Of a stretch of DNA of 64,000 bases, positions 45,711-57,429 are shown one piece after another. The translations under genes were made by a program, and so were the position numbers. Source of the DNA: Akebia trifoliata (taxonomy: Eukaryota; Streptophyta; Magnoliopsida; Ranunculales; Lardizabalaceae); NCBI GenBank assembly GCA_017979445.1, contig CM030706.1, positions 29,610,493-29,674,492 of the forward strand, in the 5' to 3' direction. The notes beneath the pieces were generated by a model. It made no database searches and was not told where the DNA came from. It saw nothing but the letters and a program-made list of their open reading frames with translations. Numbering within the stretch: the stretch's first letter is position 1; each line of letters begins with the position of its first letter.

Positions 45711-46116
45711 TGTAGACACCCCATTTTTGCATTCACCTGATTAATCAACTCATCTATCTGATTGCGACGGTTTCCAATGATAGATGAATATTTCAATGCT
45801 CTATTTTGTTGTTAGATATGTTTCAGAAATTCGAATGACGTATCTCAAAGTAACAAAACTATAGAAACGACGCTACACTAGAAAAATATAACCCTAAAAA
45901 CATAGAAATCATCATTTTTACAGACAAAAAGAAGTTTTACGATAAAAATAACTAAAAAATGACTAAATTACCAAAATACCCATAATATCTAAACATCCTT
46001 AGAGCCCCCCTTATGCTTAGGAAAACCCTTTCGAACACATAAAATAACAAAGTGAAAGTAAATATTTCGTCAATTTTTACCAAATTGGATAAAATTATGA
46101 AAATGCCCCTCATAAG
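45711..46116 (+). repeat. Element D 3' LTR, truncated after 406 bp
   Basis: Starts TGTAGACACCCC and follows the D 5' LTR to AAAATGCCCCTCATAAG, then stops at the inverted junction. TATA box, stem-loop and 3' end are missing. Confidence 0.88.
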
Positions 46117-46133
46117 AGATCTAAAGCGGATCT
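46117..46133. other. 17-bp filler at the inverted LTR-LTR junction
   Basis: AGATCTAAAGCGGATCT separates two oppositely oriented LTR fragments. It contains AAAGCGGATC, which also occurs near the 3' end of these LTRs (AAAAGCGGATCCGC), so the filler may be a scrap of the deleted part. Confidence 0.7.
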
Positions 46134-46552
46134 GAAATGATTGTCAACCCTTAAGAGGGGTATTTTTGTAATTTTGTCGAATTTGGTGAAAATTGGCGAA
46201 ATGTTTTATTTTATTTTGTTGTTTTATGTGTTTGAATATGTTTTCCTAAGCATAAGGGGGCTATAAAGATGTTTTGAAATTAGGGGTATTTTGGTAATTT
46301 AGTCATTTTTTAGTGATTTTTTTCGTAAAGCTTCTTTTTATCTGCAAGATGATGATTTCTATGTTTTTAAAATTATATTTTCCAAGTGTATCGTGGTTTT
46401 TACATTTTTATTAGTTTGAGATACCTCATCAGAATTTCTGAAACATGTCTAGCAACAAAGTAGAGCATTTGAATATCGCTCATCATTGGGAACCGTCGCA
46501 ATCTGGTTGACGAGTTGATTAATCAGGCGAGTGCAAAAATGGGGTGTCTACA
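46134..46552 (-). repeat. Element G 3' LTR fragment (419 bp)
   Basis: On the - strand TGTAGACACCCC (ending at 46552) through TTAAGGGTTGACAATCATTTC. It ends within 20 bp of the position where D's 3' LTR ends, in LTR coordinates. Confidence 0.85.
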
Positions 46553-46565
46553 GATGCCCCTCTTT
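46553..46565 (-). promoter_or_regulatory. Polypurine tract, element G
   Basis: On the - strand AAAGAGGGGCATC, identical to A and D. Confidence 0.78.
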
Positions 46566-46865
46566 GGCAGAGAGTTGAAGCAAACTAAATAGCAAATCTA
46601 TTTCGATAGATAGTACGATATCCGAATGCCAAAGCTACTGACAGTTCATTTTGCAACCTGATTTAGTAATTCATCGAGGCGTTTAGATCTTTGAGGGTAA
46701 AACTCTCCCCGAACTAAAGAAATGTCATGTCCTGGAGTACGAGCTCTCACTGACGGTGTCAGATCATTGAATTAGAGAATTCTCCCTGACTAAAAAAATA
46801 CAAGTGTGTGTATTTGAAAAATGAGTCAAATCTGAGCATAAATTAAGCAAAATCTTAGGATAACT

Positions 46866-47650
46866 GAGCATAATCCGAGTAAGCCCTCGATGGCAACTGG
46901 CTGAGCATAATTTGAGAAAACCCTCGACGGCAACTGGCTGAGAATAATTCAAGAAAAGCTTCGGTGGCAACTAGCTGAGCATAATCCGAGAAAACCCTCA
47001 ACGACAACTAGCTAAGTATAATCCGAGAGACCCTCGGTGGTAACTGGCTGAGCATAATCCGAGAAAACCCTCGGCGGCAACTGGTTGAGCATAATCCGAG
47101 AAAACCTTCGATGGTAACTGGCTGAGCAAAATCTGAGAAAATCCTCGATGGCAACTGACTGAGCATAATCTGAGAAAACCCTCGATGGCAACTAGTTGAG
47201 TATAATCCAAGAAAATCCCCAGTGGCAACTAGCTGAACATAATCCGAGAAACCCTCGGTGGCAACTGATTGAGCATAATCCGAGAAAACCCTCGGTGGTA
47301 ACCAGCTGAGCATAATCCGAGAAACCCTCGGTGGTAATTGGCTGAGCAAAATCCGAGAAAGTCCTCAGCGACAACTGGCTGAACATAATTCGAGAAATCC
47401 TCGGTGGTAACTGGCTGAGCAAAATTCGAGAAAATCCTCGGCAACAACTGGCTAAGCATAATCCGAGAAAATCCTCGGTGGTAAATGGCTGAGCAAAATC
47501 CGAGAAAATCCGAGGTGGCAACTAGCTGAGCATAATCCGAGAAACCCTCGGTGGTAACTGGTTGAGCATAATCCGAGAAAACCCTCGGTGGCAACTGGCT
47601 GAGCATAATCCGAGAAAACCTTCGGCGGCAACTGGCTTAGCATAATTCAA
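46866..47650. repeat. Tandem array of 37-bp units in element G 3' region (~21 copies)
   Basis: Unit: GAGCATAATCCGAGAAAACC, then CTCGG(T/C)GGCAACTGGCT. Each contains CCGAG...CTCGG, a 5-bp stem with a 6-nt loop. Period is regular at 36-37 bp. It is the same repeat as D's 34-bp array (inverted) and a vestige in A. Long frames through it on the - strand repeat residues like SQLPPRVFSDYAQPV and are not a gene. Confidence 0.9.
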
Positions 47651-47729
47651 AAAAGCGTTCAGCAACTTCTGCCTAAGTAAAACTGACTGAGTAAAATCTG
47701 AGATAACCCTTGGCGGCATCTGGATGAGT

Positions 47730-48060
47730 AAAACTAGGAATGAATGAATGAATCTATGAAAGAATGATTGAAAATGAATCTGGAAAAGAATGATTGAAAA
47801 TGAATTTGGAAAATGATGATTGAATATGGGAATGAATAGATCTAGGAAAGAATGATTGAAAATGAATCTGGAAAAGAATGATTGAATCTGAGAATGAATA
47901 GATCTGGGAAAGAATGATTGAAAATGAATCTGAAAAAGAATGATTGAATCTAGGAATGAATAAATTTGGAAAATAATTAATGAACTTGAGAACAAATCTA
48001 GGAAATAATGAATAAATCAGGGAAAGAATGAATGAATTTGAAAACAATTTTGAGTAGAAT
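47730..48060. repeat. Second tandem tract (GAATGATTGAAAATGAATCTGG)
   Basis: About eight to ten copies of a 26-30-bp unit. The inverted counterpart in D is at 44930-45040, and in A around 5935-6045 (fewer copies). Confidence 0.75.
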
Positions 48061-49519
48061 AAAACTTAAAGGTTGAGAAAACCTCTAGGAAAAATCTGAG
48101 TTATCAACGAGTTTAACGATATTTTTATCCCCAAACAAAAAATTGAATAAACGCTAATGAAAAGAAAGTTTTTTTTTAAAAAAAAAACCTTGAAAACTTC
48201 TGTTCAAAACATATTAGGCATCTAATTTTCTTTGGGCACATGTTCCAAATCAATCTTTAAATCAGAATTTCTTTCTTTTTAATAAACCTGATTTAAAAAT
48301 ATTTGAATTTATTGAGATGGTTAATTTTTATTAAGTCAAGATTGTTCAACAGACAACTTGAACACATGAACCATAACAAGAACTTCTACGACTGAGATAA
48401 AAAATACCCTTATTTAAATATGAGAAAGAATAAACAAACATGCTTGACTCAAATGACATCATCCTTTGAAGTTCTGAGACTCTTAAGAACATCATATGTG
48501 CAACTTTGAATAGATGAACATTGTTTGAAAAACTCAAAATTTGATGAACATTGAAAGTTTGGATTTTTCTTTCGAAGTTTGAAATTAATCTGTCTTTCTC
48601 CCTTTCAGATCATTTAATCAGATGAACATTCATTCGAAAATCAAAAATGATTTCGATATCTTCTGAGTTTTTATCAACTTTGATTTTGATATTGTCCTTC
48701 GTCTGATCTTTCTATTGCGGCACAAACCTTGAAGGAAGTTTCTTAGATTCTCCTATTGTTCTTTTCTTTGATGGTGCCTTAACTTTTGCTTAGATTGCCC
48801 TTCTGGATTTTCAATCTAGCAGGCTAGGAAAATTTTATTTTATTTTTTTATATGCTCTTATTTTTTCTTAGACCACCCTTCCGGATTTTCAACCTAACGA
48901 GCTTTGATTTGTTTCTTTTTGCATTGACTTTTGCCTAACTCGCCCTTGCGGATTTTAAACCTAACAGGCTTTTACTTTTCTTTTCTGAGAGATCCTTATT
49001 GGCGATAGCACGAACTTCCCTTGACCATTTTGTGCAATACCCAAGAGGACTTTTTAGGTTGGCTTAGGAGGGTTTAGAAAGAAAGGATATATGGTTTAAG
49101 ATCCAAAAAAATGCCCCTAGTCTAATATACTCTCCATTTCTAAGTAACTTTTTTTTAAAATGCTTCTAGTTTAGCATTCTTGATTTTCTTTCTTCTATAC
49201 TTTGGAAGAAAGATTTTTCTTTGAAAAATACTCCCTTCTTTATTCATTTTTTCTTTGTATTTATTTTGGGAGTATAGATCATTTTTTTTGTAGACCGGAC
49301 CTGAAGTAACTTCTCAATTTGCCTACGTACCCCAATTTAGTTTGGGATCAAGTCTAAACGTAGTTCAAAATACCCTTCCCTAGGTTGGTTGGTTGGTGTG
49401 GTTTAGAAAAAAAATGGTTATCTTTTCATATTGGATAAAAGGGCTAGCAAAGGAAAATATTTTTGAAAAATGGTGAGATTGAGAAAAGTGCATCGATCAA
49501 AGAAAGGCCTCCTTAAATG
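48061..49519 (-). other. Rest of element G 3' non-coding region
   Basis: Shares CTGAAGTAACTTCTCAATTT near 49300 and the 'TTGCCTAGA / TTTTCAATCTAGC' repeats with A and F, but is more diverged. No gene seen. Confidence 0.55.
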
Positions 49520-50190
49520 GGGTATCACATAATTTGATTGAGATTAGTTAATGTTTTGTCTTGTAAGGTCTCTTTGATGATAACTGATCTATCCTAGTTG
49601 GGCTCAAACTTCTGAACGAGTGATTTCATTTTTAACATTGAGTACTTAAGTTAGCCTTCTCTTATAGTGTTGATTTTCAATTCTGGCTATTAGAGATAGT
49701 ATTTTTTCTGAAGGAAAAATATTTGCCCCTTGCTTGATGTCACTTTTTTGGCATCCATTATATAGTGTTCATTTCCTTGATACTTGGGATGATAAATTCT
49801 GAACGCTATGATCTTGAAGTGTTTAATCCAATTTGATGGATTACTTTGAGTATTTGAACTCATTAGTGACATTAAATTCTTCTGAGTGTAATTCATGCTA
49901 TCTCTTGATCATGACTCCCTCGAGGTGCGATGTGTCTTCGAGCTGTCAGAATAACCTTCGATTCTAGAAATATATGTCGTGCCCATATCATTAAACCAAA
50001 GATTCATTGTTGAAAAATATTAGTGCTCACATTAGGCGTATCCTCATAGGATCATGCGAAAATATCTATGAACTCCTTAAATAAGTCCATTATTTTCTCA
50101 TGTTCCTCTAGGGATTTAACAGTTTTGATTCGCACTTCTCAAGAATTATCCTTAGATTCAATTTTTAATCAAATTCATTTTCAAAAATTT
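49520..50190 (-). pseudogene. Element G pol scraps
   Basis: 49520-49560 resembles the end of integrase plus the bases after it in A and F (GCCTCCTTAAA, ATTTGATT). 50030-50130 resembles the start of RT (minus strand: CCTAGAGGAACATGAGAAAA and ATTTTCGCATGATCCTATGA, cf. A 8275-8360). Everything between is missing or unrecognisable. Very decayed. Confidence 0.45.
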
Positions 50191-50389
50191 GAAGACTTGT
50201 TGCACACATGATAATCGAAAAAATCTTTTTATTTCATTGGAATGGAAGGATTCCATTATTAACCTAGAACAATGACTCTCGTAAAAAGAAATACTATTTG
50301 AAACTTGACACTACTTGAAAGTTAACGAGACAAGAAATAATAGAAAGACTGGATAACTAGATAGTGTTTTATCCAACAGACTCAACATT

Positions 50390-51030
50390 TCACTTAAAGG
50401 TTATCTTCCCTGCGTCGATGAGGTCTTGAATAACATGGCGGAGAGATATACATTTGTCGGTGTAATGACTTGTAACTTGGTGAAACTCGCAGAATTGGTG
50501 ACTTTCGTCATTACTTTGAAGGACATTGGGTACGGACTTAGGCTGTAATAGTTATTTCTTTGTTAACATCCTCAAGGCGATACTCAAGGTTATCCCGAGA
50601 TTATCAAACTTTCTTCTAGGCTTGGATCGTTCAACAACATTAACTGTTGATTGTGTTGGATTTTAGTTAGCGACCTTCACACTAAAATGCTTCATAAACT
50701 CTTCTATGATTTCTTCCCAAATATGAAGTCGAGACTGTATTAGCAATATAAGTCATTCAAAAATAAGACCTTTGAGAGTGGTGCAAAATAATTGTGCCAT
50801 TTGTTTACTCCCTAAACCTCAAAGATGCATGTCCTCGACATACGAGCATAGGTGAGTTCTTGGACAAGAAGTTTCATCGTATTTAGGTATGCTTAGTAAT
50901 TTATATTTTTTTGAAGTATCAATTCTAGTCGTTAAATCCCCTCCATGTCTGTCTTTGTTATCTTCGAACGCCCCCATCGGATGGCATTGGCAAGCATGAT
51001 TCATCTGGTTCACAAAATCTTACATGATTT
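50390..51030 (-). pseudogene. Element G gag remnant
   Basis: On the - strand 50940-50820 reads LLSIPKYDETSCPRTHLCSY and VEDMHL ('FDG...P..HL..Y...M'), then an AQLFCTTLKGLIFEWL-like core ('L...F...L.G.A..WY'). At 50500-50400 follows CEFHQVTSHYTDKCISLRH and VIQDLIDAG, the zinc-binding-like motif also seen in D (CEFHQNSGHHID.C). Stops are frequent. Gag is the structural protein packaging the RNA. G is the only deletion derivative here that still has it. Confidence 0.65.
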
Positions 51031-51829
51031 GACGTAGATGAACCGTGTTGAAGATTGATGATCCTTCGGAAACAAATTAGAGATCACGATCAATAAGGGC
51101 AAAGGATTTCACCAAACAATAGAGACTATTCTTAGGCGACCAGTTAGATGACTTGAGAGAATGACTGGGGTAAAGATGTATTAGAAGACTAGACACAAAA
51201 TAGGATGATGTAAAATGTCTTAGTTCGACCAAATAAAATATTTCCTTCTTTGTTGAATCCGGATGCATCATTTATCATTATCAGGTTTACCAAAATGAGA
51301 AATTAATATAAAGACCTACAATTCGATGGGCAAAGTGATGTGACCAATTTAATTCATTTGATCAAATCAAACATAATGAAATAATAGGAACTTGTTGATT
51401 TGACTGGTTTCATGAATGAAACCACGCGTCCAATCAAGTTGTTAGTTCTATTTAGACCAATATAACCTAATGGACTAAATTAGACTTTTCCTTGCTTGTA
51501 ATCAATTGATCCATTTGATTTTGAAAAAGTTGATCTAAATGTTTGTTCCAAATGGGTCAATTGATTAGCTACGAACTATCCAGATCCATTAGGAGAAATG
51601 GAGTAGTTTATGACCAAGAACCAATCGGTCTAATTGATTCGATGTAATTCAATAAGACTTATTTTCAATTGGGCTGACTGGTTGGTTTGATGTAAACTAA
51701 GTTCAACCCAATGGACCGGCATAGTTAACCAATTAAGTTGATTTTATTGGGTCGGACCGATATTGAGGGTTTATTTAAACAGTCTGGATCGGTCCGCCCA
51801 CTTACCTGTTGGTTAGATTGAATAGAGCA
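51031..51829 (-). other. Element G spacer, low-complexity ATTGATT-rich part
   Basis: 51300-51790 is made of short degenerate words (CAATTGATTxxxTTTGATT, GGTTGGTTTGATG, AATGGACC). No gene. Confidence 0.45.
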
Positions 51830-52545
51830 ACCCGGGAACACCCATAGTCGGTTCGGGTCCTATAGGAATGTTTCTAGACTATAGGTTTACTACGTGCAAT
51901 GCAATTCATCTGGCCAACTTTGCCCAAGTACACCTATATACCTATCGATACGTGGTGATTTGGTTTGATATACCGTATAGGTGATAATCTAAGACTCCAA
52001 CTCAAATCTCTGAAGTCAAAAAGTAGCCAGTTTAATCCCCAATTGAGAAGTGACGCACGATGCTGAGAAAGAGCTCACTTAAATACCTCTCGTCCATAAT
52101 AAACGTTGTCTATCTCCCTCGTACAATAGGGTACAACGGGGCAGGATCTCGCTTAGGCACTGATTTTGACCAAGAAGTGCAATTAGTGAACTTAAATATA
52201 CCGTATAGGTACGAGTCTATGGTTGGTGATCGGGACATGTGACTTTGCAGCTTACAATAGGACAAAGGCTCAGGTCGCTCCAGCCTGGGTGCACGATATA
52301 CCTTTCAGTGTCTCCTGATCGAACGGTACTGATGCCCCAATTTTATATATCATAAAGGTACTTGACTGGAGTTGTGGTTTTCATGCATGACGTCAAATCT
52401 CACGAGGAGATCGGGCCATACACTAGTGCCACGTTGGCTAGAAGGAACATGTAAACATGCAAAGCAATAAACGTGCTAGTGGTGTGTGCAAAATAGGGTA
52501 GGGTGTGCACGAGGCATTTTTCAGATAAATGGGCCCATGGGTCAA
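51830..52545 (-). other. Conserved leader module, element G (short form)
   Basis: Aligned with D 22890-23700. Lacks the same ~100 bp of one duplicated segment as D. The palindrome ends GGGCCCATGGGTC, slightly decayed. Confidence 0.55.
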
Positions 52546-54903
52546 ACCAGATCACAAGAGTATGAATTACAATTATTGATCAAGAAATACACACAGCATT
52601 CATAACATCAAAGATCGAATAGAGGCATGTACGTCAAGGATATGTATATCAAGATCATAGCCTGTTAGATGGGCAAAATTTATAGCACAAGAATAATCAA
52701 TATGATCCAACATTGAAATAAGCAAGGAGGAAAATTTTATTTTTAATCCAAACAAAAGAATTTTTTTTATTATGGTCCAATTAAGGGTCCCTTTTGGGCG
52801 ATCCAAAATAAATTGAGATTGTAATGAATATTGAATCGAGAAAAGGATGATAGTTGTTGAGATGGGGAGATGACTCTTTTTTCTTCTTTTTTTATGAAAA
52901 AAAAACATATCAATTTTGATTTTACCAAGCAATACAAAAACCTTTAATTTTACCCAAAATTGATTTTTTAAAACAAAAAAAAAAGAAGGAAAGAACAGAA
53001 ATTTAAAAAAAAAAAACTATTACTAATTATAAAAATTAAAAACACAGCCTATAAAAAAATCTTTTGCCACACCAACTTGTTTACAATCAAGTTAATAATT
53101 AAAAAAAAAATCAAAAAAGTGTGCTGCAGGTAAAATTGGTGTGACAATAGAGAAAACAAAAAAATCTCCCCTCACTAAAAAACACAAAAATAAAATATCG
53201 ACTTTTGCATGGAGTTCTCTCAATCAAAACCAAGAAATTGTGTCAAAGAATCGATTCTTTGATCAGATTTAGCTAAAAAGATCCCTTTTTCTTTTTTGAA
53301 ATGTTTTCAATCAAAATTTTCAAGATTTTTGATCAATAAAGTGTATTGATAAAAATCGCATCAAAACCGCACCAAGATTTTTGACCAATAAATTATAGTC
53401 GATTTATGAGGCTTTTTATCAAGAATTAAAGTCATTACAGCATCAAAATCGCACCTAAATCAAACGAGTTTCGATAAAAAAAACAGCCCTCCTTTTTTTT
53501 TTTTACGGCATAAATAGAGTAGCTCATAATTTCTTAGAACAAAAACAGTGAAAAGGGTCGTATTTACGATATGTTGCAATTGTGAGAAACAAATGCATCT
53601 GGGCATTGAAACGATCCTCTCACATCATTGCGTTCACCTCTCACTCTTCTCCAAACCCATCGGTAAATTCTCCTTTTACAACTAATCGAGGTCGTTTATT
53701 CGATCTATCACAACCACCACCTTTTAGATCGATCTGCTTCAATTTATTCTTCAAATCTTTATACGGCAAAAACTTATATCTCCACTCTAATAACGTTTTT
53801 TAAATCTGATTGCTCAAACTTTTACCAAGCTTCGTGTCGTCTCGTTGATTTAGAACGAATGAAATATATGACGGAATCTGACACAAACTTTGGCGGAAAA
53901 CTAATGGCAATAATGGTTAATGGGGGGAATAAAGAGAGTGAGTGAGTGAGAGAGGGAGAGAGGAAGGAGGGACGTTTTTTCTTGCTATTTTCGTCCTCTT
54001 CTTTCTCATTGGAGAAGAAGATAGAAATAGGAAAAACACGTTTTCTCTATTGACACCCCACACAAAAAAAAATATTTCTTTTATGATTTGTTTTTGCAAT
54101 TTTTTTCTTGGAATCCTCTCCTCATCACAAACAACATAAAAAAATGTAATTTTTTTATTTCTTAGCGCATCACTCACAAATAATTTATTTGAGAAGAAGA
54201 TGAAAAATAAAAAATCATTTTCTACTAACGGCACCCCACGCATAAAAATACTTTTTTATTATTTTTTTTATGATTTTTTTTATTGGAATTATCTCCTCAT
54301 TACAAACAACATTAAAAAAAAGAAATTTTTTTATTTCTTAGCACATCACTCACAAATAATTTATTTTCACAACTTATCTCCTATGAATCTTAACATGCTT
54401 AAAAAAAAGATTTTCATTCAAAAAAAAGAAATTTTTTTTAAAAAGTCTATGGCTCATCATCCCAACCACCATCATTCCGTCTTCAATTCATATGTCAATT
54501 TGAATATTTCATTATTTAGAGTCGTTCTAAATGACCCTCGATTGAACCATAAAAAAAAAATTATATGCCAAATCAAAGTATCCAAAATCAAACCAAAGGA
54601 TACCAATAAAGGATAATACAAACCCAAAAATAATTCAAATAAAAAATACGTCAATACCCATTTTTCCACGTCATCATCCTCTCAATATCATGTATTATTT
54701 AGGATCATCCTAAACGACCCTAAATCATAACAAATAATAGTCCATAATAATACGCTAAAAAATGATGCTGAGAGAATATAATACCATCCCAAAAATAAAC
54801 AAATCAGATAAACTAAAAAAATAAATAAAATAAACATAAAAAAAACTAGGTTTAAATGACAATGTTCCCATACTTGGGGCTTTTCAAGTTTGATCCTTAA
54901 TAA
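52546..54903 (-). other. Element G leader
   Basis: A/T-rich. A ~170-bp local duplication (TTTCTTAGCGCATCACTCAC at about 54158 and TTTCTTAGCACATCACTCAC at about 54335). A (GAGT/GAGA)n tract near 53935-53960. A TTTTGGGCGATCCAAAATAA block near 52792 is shared with A and F. No gene. Confidence 0.5.
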
Positions 54904-54921
54904 TCCCCAATGAAGTCACCA
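54904..54921 (-). promoter_or_regulatory. Primer binding site, element G
   Basis: On the - strand TGGTGACTTCATTGGGGA, one base after the LTR; two differences from D. Confidence 0.72.
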
Positions 54922-54922
54922 A

Positions 54923-56463
54923 TGAAAGTGCCCTCGATCCGCGGGACGTGCGGATTCACTTTTGACTTTGAGGTTTGGGAGTCGCCACCTAGTTATTACG
55001 ATCTAGGAACCGAGCATTGACTCGAGATGGATAAAAATAACTAATCTACAAAAAGAAACTAAGTTCGGGGATCACGTTACGGGGTTGGAAGGTGTAGGCA
55101 CCAACCCTGCCTGGTAAACGTCGGTCTCTACTATTTCCCAAGAAGATTACATTATTAAAAACAAACCTAAAATAAATAAATAAAATAAAAAAGATAAAAA
55201 AAATATACTTATAGGATCGCAACAATTTGTTTCCTCAGAACTTGTAAAATGGTTCTTCGTAAGATACTCATTGTTTTGTTTCTGTCACTAAATCCACTTC
55301 AGATCTCCAAGATGAAGTACCTTCTTCTTAGATCTGAATGTTTTCTAAATCTTTCTGATGGATTTTTGGGTATTTTGTGAAGAGTTTCTAGGAGTTTGTG
55401 AACAAAAACTAGGGTTTGGATGATATGTAAGGGGTTAGGACTTCAAAATCAATGTTTTGGGAAGGCTAGGGAGGTTTTTTGACCTACTTTTTATAGGGTT
55501 TATTTTGACCTGTGAAATTAGGTTGTGGAGGCTCTATATTTATAGAGTTTTTTGGAAAAATTAGGGTTTGACTATGTCTCCTTTTAGATAAGATAAATTA
55601 GGGTTTTGACTTTAGTCTTATGATATTGACTTGGTCTTTTTTTATTAGGGTTTTAGTTAGGTTTTGACTTAAGTCTTATGAGATTGACTTGATTTCTTTA
55701 GATTAGGATTACAATTAGAGTTTTGACTTAAGTCTTATAAGATTGACTTGATTTATTTAGATTAAGGTTTTAATGAGAGTTTTGACTTAAGTTTTATGAG
55801 ATTGACTTGGTTTGAATTTTTAAATTAATTTTATTAAGGTTTTACTTTACGTTAATTAATATTTTATTAATTAATTTCAAAATTTAAAATTGTTAAAATT
55901 AGAAAATTATCGTTTTGCCCCCGAAGAGAACTTTTACTTTTCAAGTCAGTTTTCGATGTTCCGGGATGTTTTGGAATCAATTTTTCGTAAGGAATTCAAT
56001 GGGATTATTGGTTTGTGTCAATTACGAATTTTTTTGGTGTGAAATGATTGTCAACCCTTATGAAGGGCATTTTCGTAATGTTGTCGAATTTGGTGAAAAT
56101 TGGCGAAATGGTTTATTTTATTTCATTTTGTTGTTTAATGTGTTCGAATGGATTTTTCTAAGCTTAAGGGGCTCTAAGGATGTTTTGATGTTAAAGGTAT
56201 TTTGGTAATTTGGTCATTTTTTAGTGATTTTTATCGTAAAGCTTCTTTTTGTCTGTAAGATGATGATTTTTATATTTTTGGCATTATATTTTCCTAGCGT
56301 AACGTGGTTTCTACAGTTTTGTTAATTTGAGATATCTCATCCGAATTTCTGAAACATATCTAGCAACAAAGTAGAGCATTGGAATATCGTCCATCATTGG
56401 GAACCATCGCAATCGGGTTAACGAGTTGATTAATCAGGCGAGTGCAAAAATGGGGTGTCTACA
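54923..56463 (-). repeat. Element G 5' LTR (1541 bp)
   Basis: On the - strand TGTAGACACCCC (56463) to GGGCACTTTCA (54923). TATA-like TATAAATATA at 55535-55544; stem-loop 55081-55108 with an 8-nt arm and a 12-nt loop (one base lost). The AAACCCTAATT/TTTGACTTAAGTC tract is at 55590-55820. Confidence 0.88.
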
Positions 56464-57429
56464 CCTCTCTCGCTCTCTCTACGTAGTTTGGTTTTCGTGT
56501 GTGTGTTAATAGTGGTTTGTGTTATGGTATGGACTTGTGAATGAGAGTATGAGACAAAGCATTATGGTTGCATCTCTCTCTCTCTGAAGTTCGTGTGTGT
56601 GTTATGGTATAGACTTGTGAATGAGATAAAGCATTATGATTGCTTTTCTTACACTTTTTCCCAAATAAAAAACTTATTTATTTGAGACAGTTTTATGTTT
56701 GTTTTTCTTACACTTTTTCCAAATAAAAAATTAATTCATTCAGACAGTTTTATGTTTGCTTTTCTTACATTTTTTCCAAATAAAAAACTAATTTATTTAA
56801 GACAGCTTTATGATTGTTTTTCTTGCACTTTTCCCAAATAAAAAACTAATTTATTTGAGACAGCTTTATGATTGCTTTTCTTACACATTTTCCCAAATAA
56901 AAAATTAATTTATTTTCTTTAAATAACTTTTTTTATAAAAATTAGTTAAAAATCTTTTAAAAATAATAGTTTGATTATGAAAATAAGGAAATGCAATAAA
57001 ATAATAATGACAAAAAATGGTAGGTGTTAGCTAGCACATATTTTTTTTAATGTTAAAAAATAGTATTTTGTTCTTGTAGAATTATTTCTCTATGTCTTTG
57101 TCTTTGTGCATGTGTTAATGATGGAAAGTAGATATGACAAATATTTAATTAATAAGAAAAATATTGTTTTGTTCTTTTGAGAATTGAAAACCCATATTTT
57201 TTATTTGAAATAAAACTTGAAAATGAAAAATATTAAAAGTTTATATTCTAGGAGTCTGGTTTTTATAAATATTATTTTCTCTCATCAATTCTCATTGCTT
57301 GTTTAAAGAAATGTTTATTAATAATAATGGATGAAATTATTTAAATGGCTTATATTTTTTTAATAGTTTTTCAGAAGGGTAGTGTGTTGCTCACTTTTGA
57401 CATGAAGGTAGTTCTTCTATTAATATTAT
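56464..57429. repeat. Target of element G: tandem repeats, probable 5' part of the hAT locus
   Basis: 56464-56640 holds two copies of a ~90-bp segment (CTCTCTCTCT, GTGTGTGTTA, ATGGACTTGTGAATGAGA, AAAGCATTATG). 56641-56925 holds five copies of a ~58-bp unit (CTTTTCTTACACTTTTTCCC, AAATAAAAAACTAATTTATT, GACAGTTTTATG). 56930-57429 is A/T-rich with no supported frame. It could be the 5' end of the hAT element or host DNA. Confidence 0.6.

Larger units (their letters stand above)
19170..46116 (+). mobile_element. Element D: Tat (Ogre-like) retrotransposon with nested element F, 3' LTR truncated
   Basis: On the + strand: 5' LTR 19170-20658, PBS 20660-20677, leader, ORF1, gag, then after the nested F (27298-38795) protease, RT, RNase H, a second RNase H, integrase, a 3' region with tandem repeats, polypurine tract 45698-45710 and 3' LTR fragment 45711-46116. 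An ORF upstream of gag and a second RNase H between RT and integrase are hallmarks of the Tat lineage. Without F and with a full 3' LTR it would be about 16.5 kb. The left flank is CCTTC (19165-19169); the right flank is lost at an inverted junction. All genes carry stops or frameshifts. Confidence 0.85.
46134..56463 (-). mobile_element. Element G: deleted Tat element, 3' LTR truncated
   Basis: On the - strand: 5' LTR 56463-54923, PBS 54921-54904, leader, short-form conserved module, gag remnant, pol scraps, 3' region with a 37-bp array, polypurine tract, 419-bp 3' LTR fragment. Protease, RT, RNases H and integrase are missing, with breakpoints different from A and F. The right flank is CCTCT (56464-56468); the left duplication is lost. 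Confidence 0.82.

Noticed and set aside
47008..47606. Overlapping frames with repeated SQLPPRVFSDYAQP-like residues
   Set aside because: Frames are created by a 37-bp array, a period not divisible by three, and are open in more than one frame.
54200..54616. 138-codon + strand frame
   Set aside because: AT-rich, Lys/Phe/Ile-biased, within element G's leader and broken by a local duplication.
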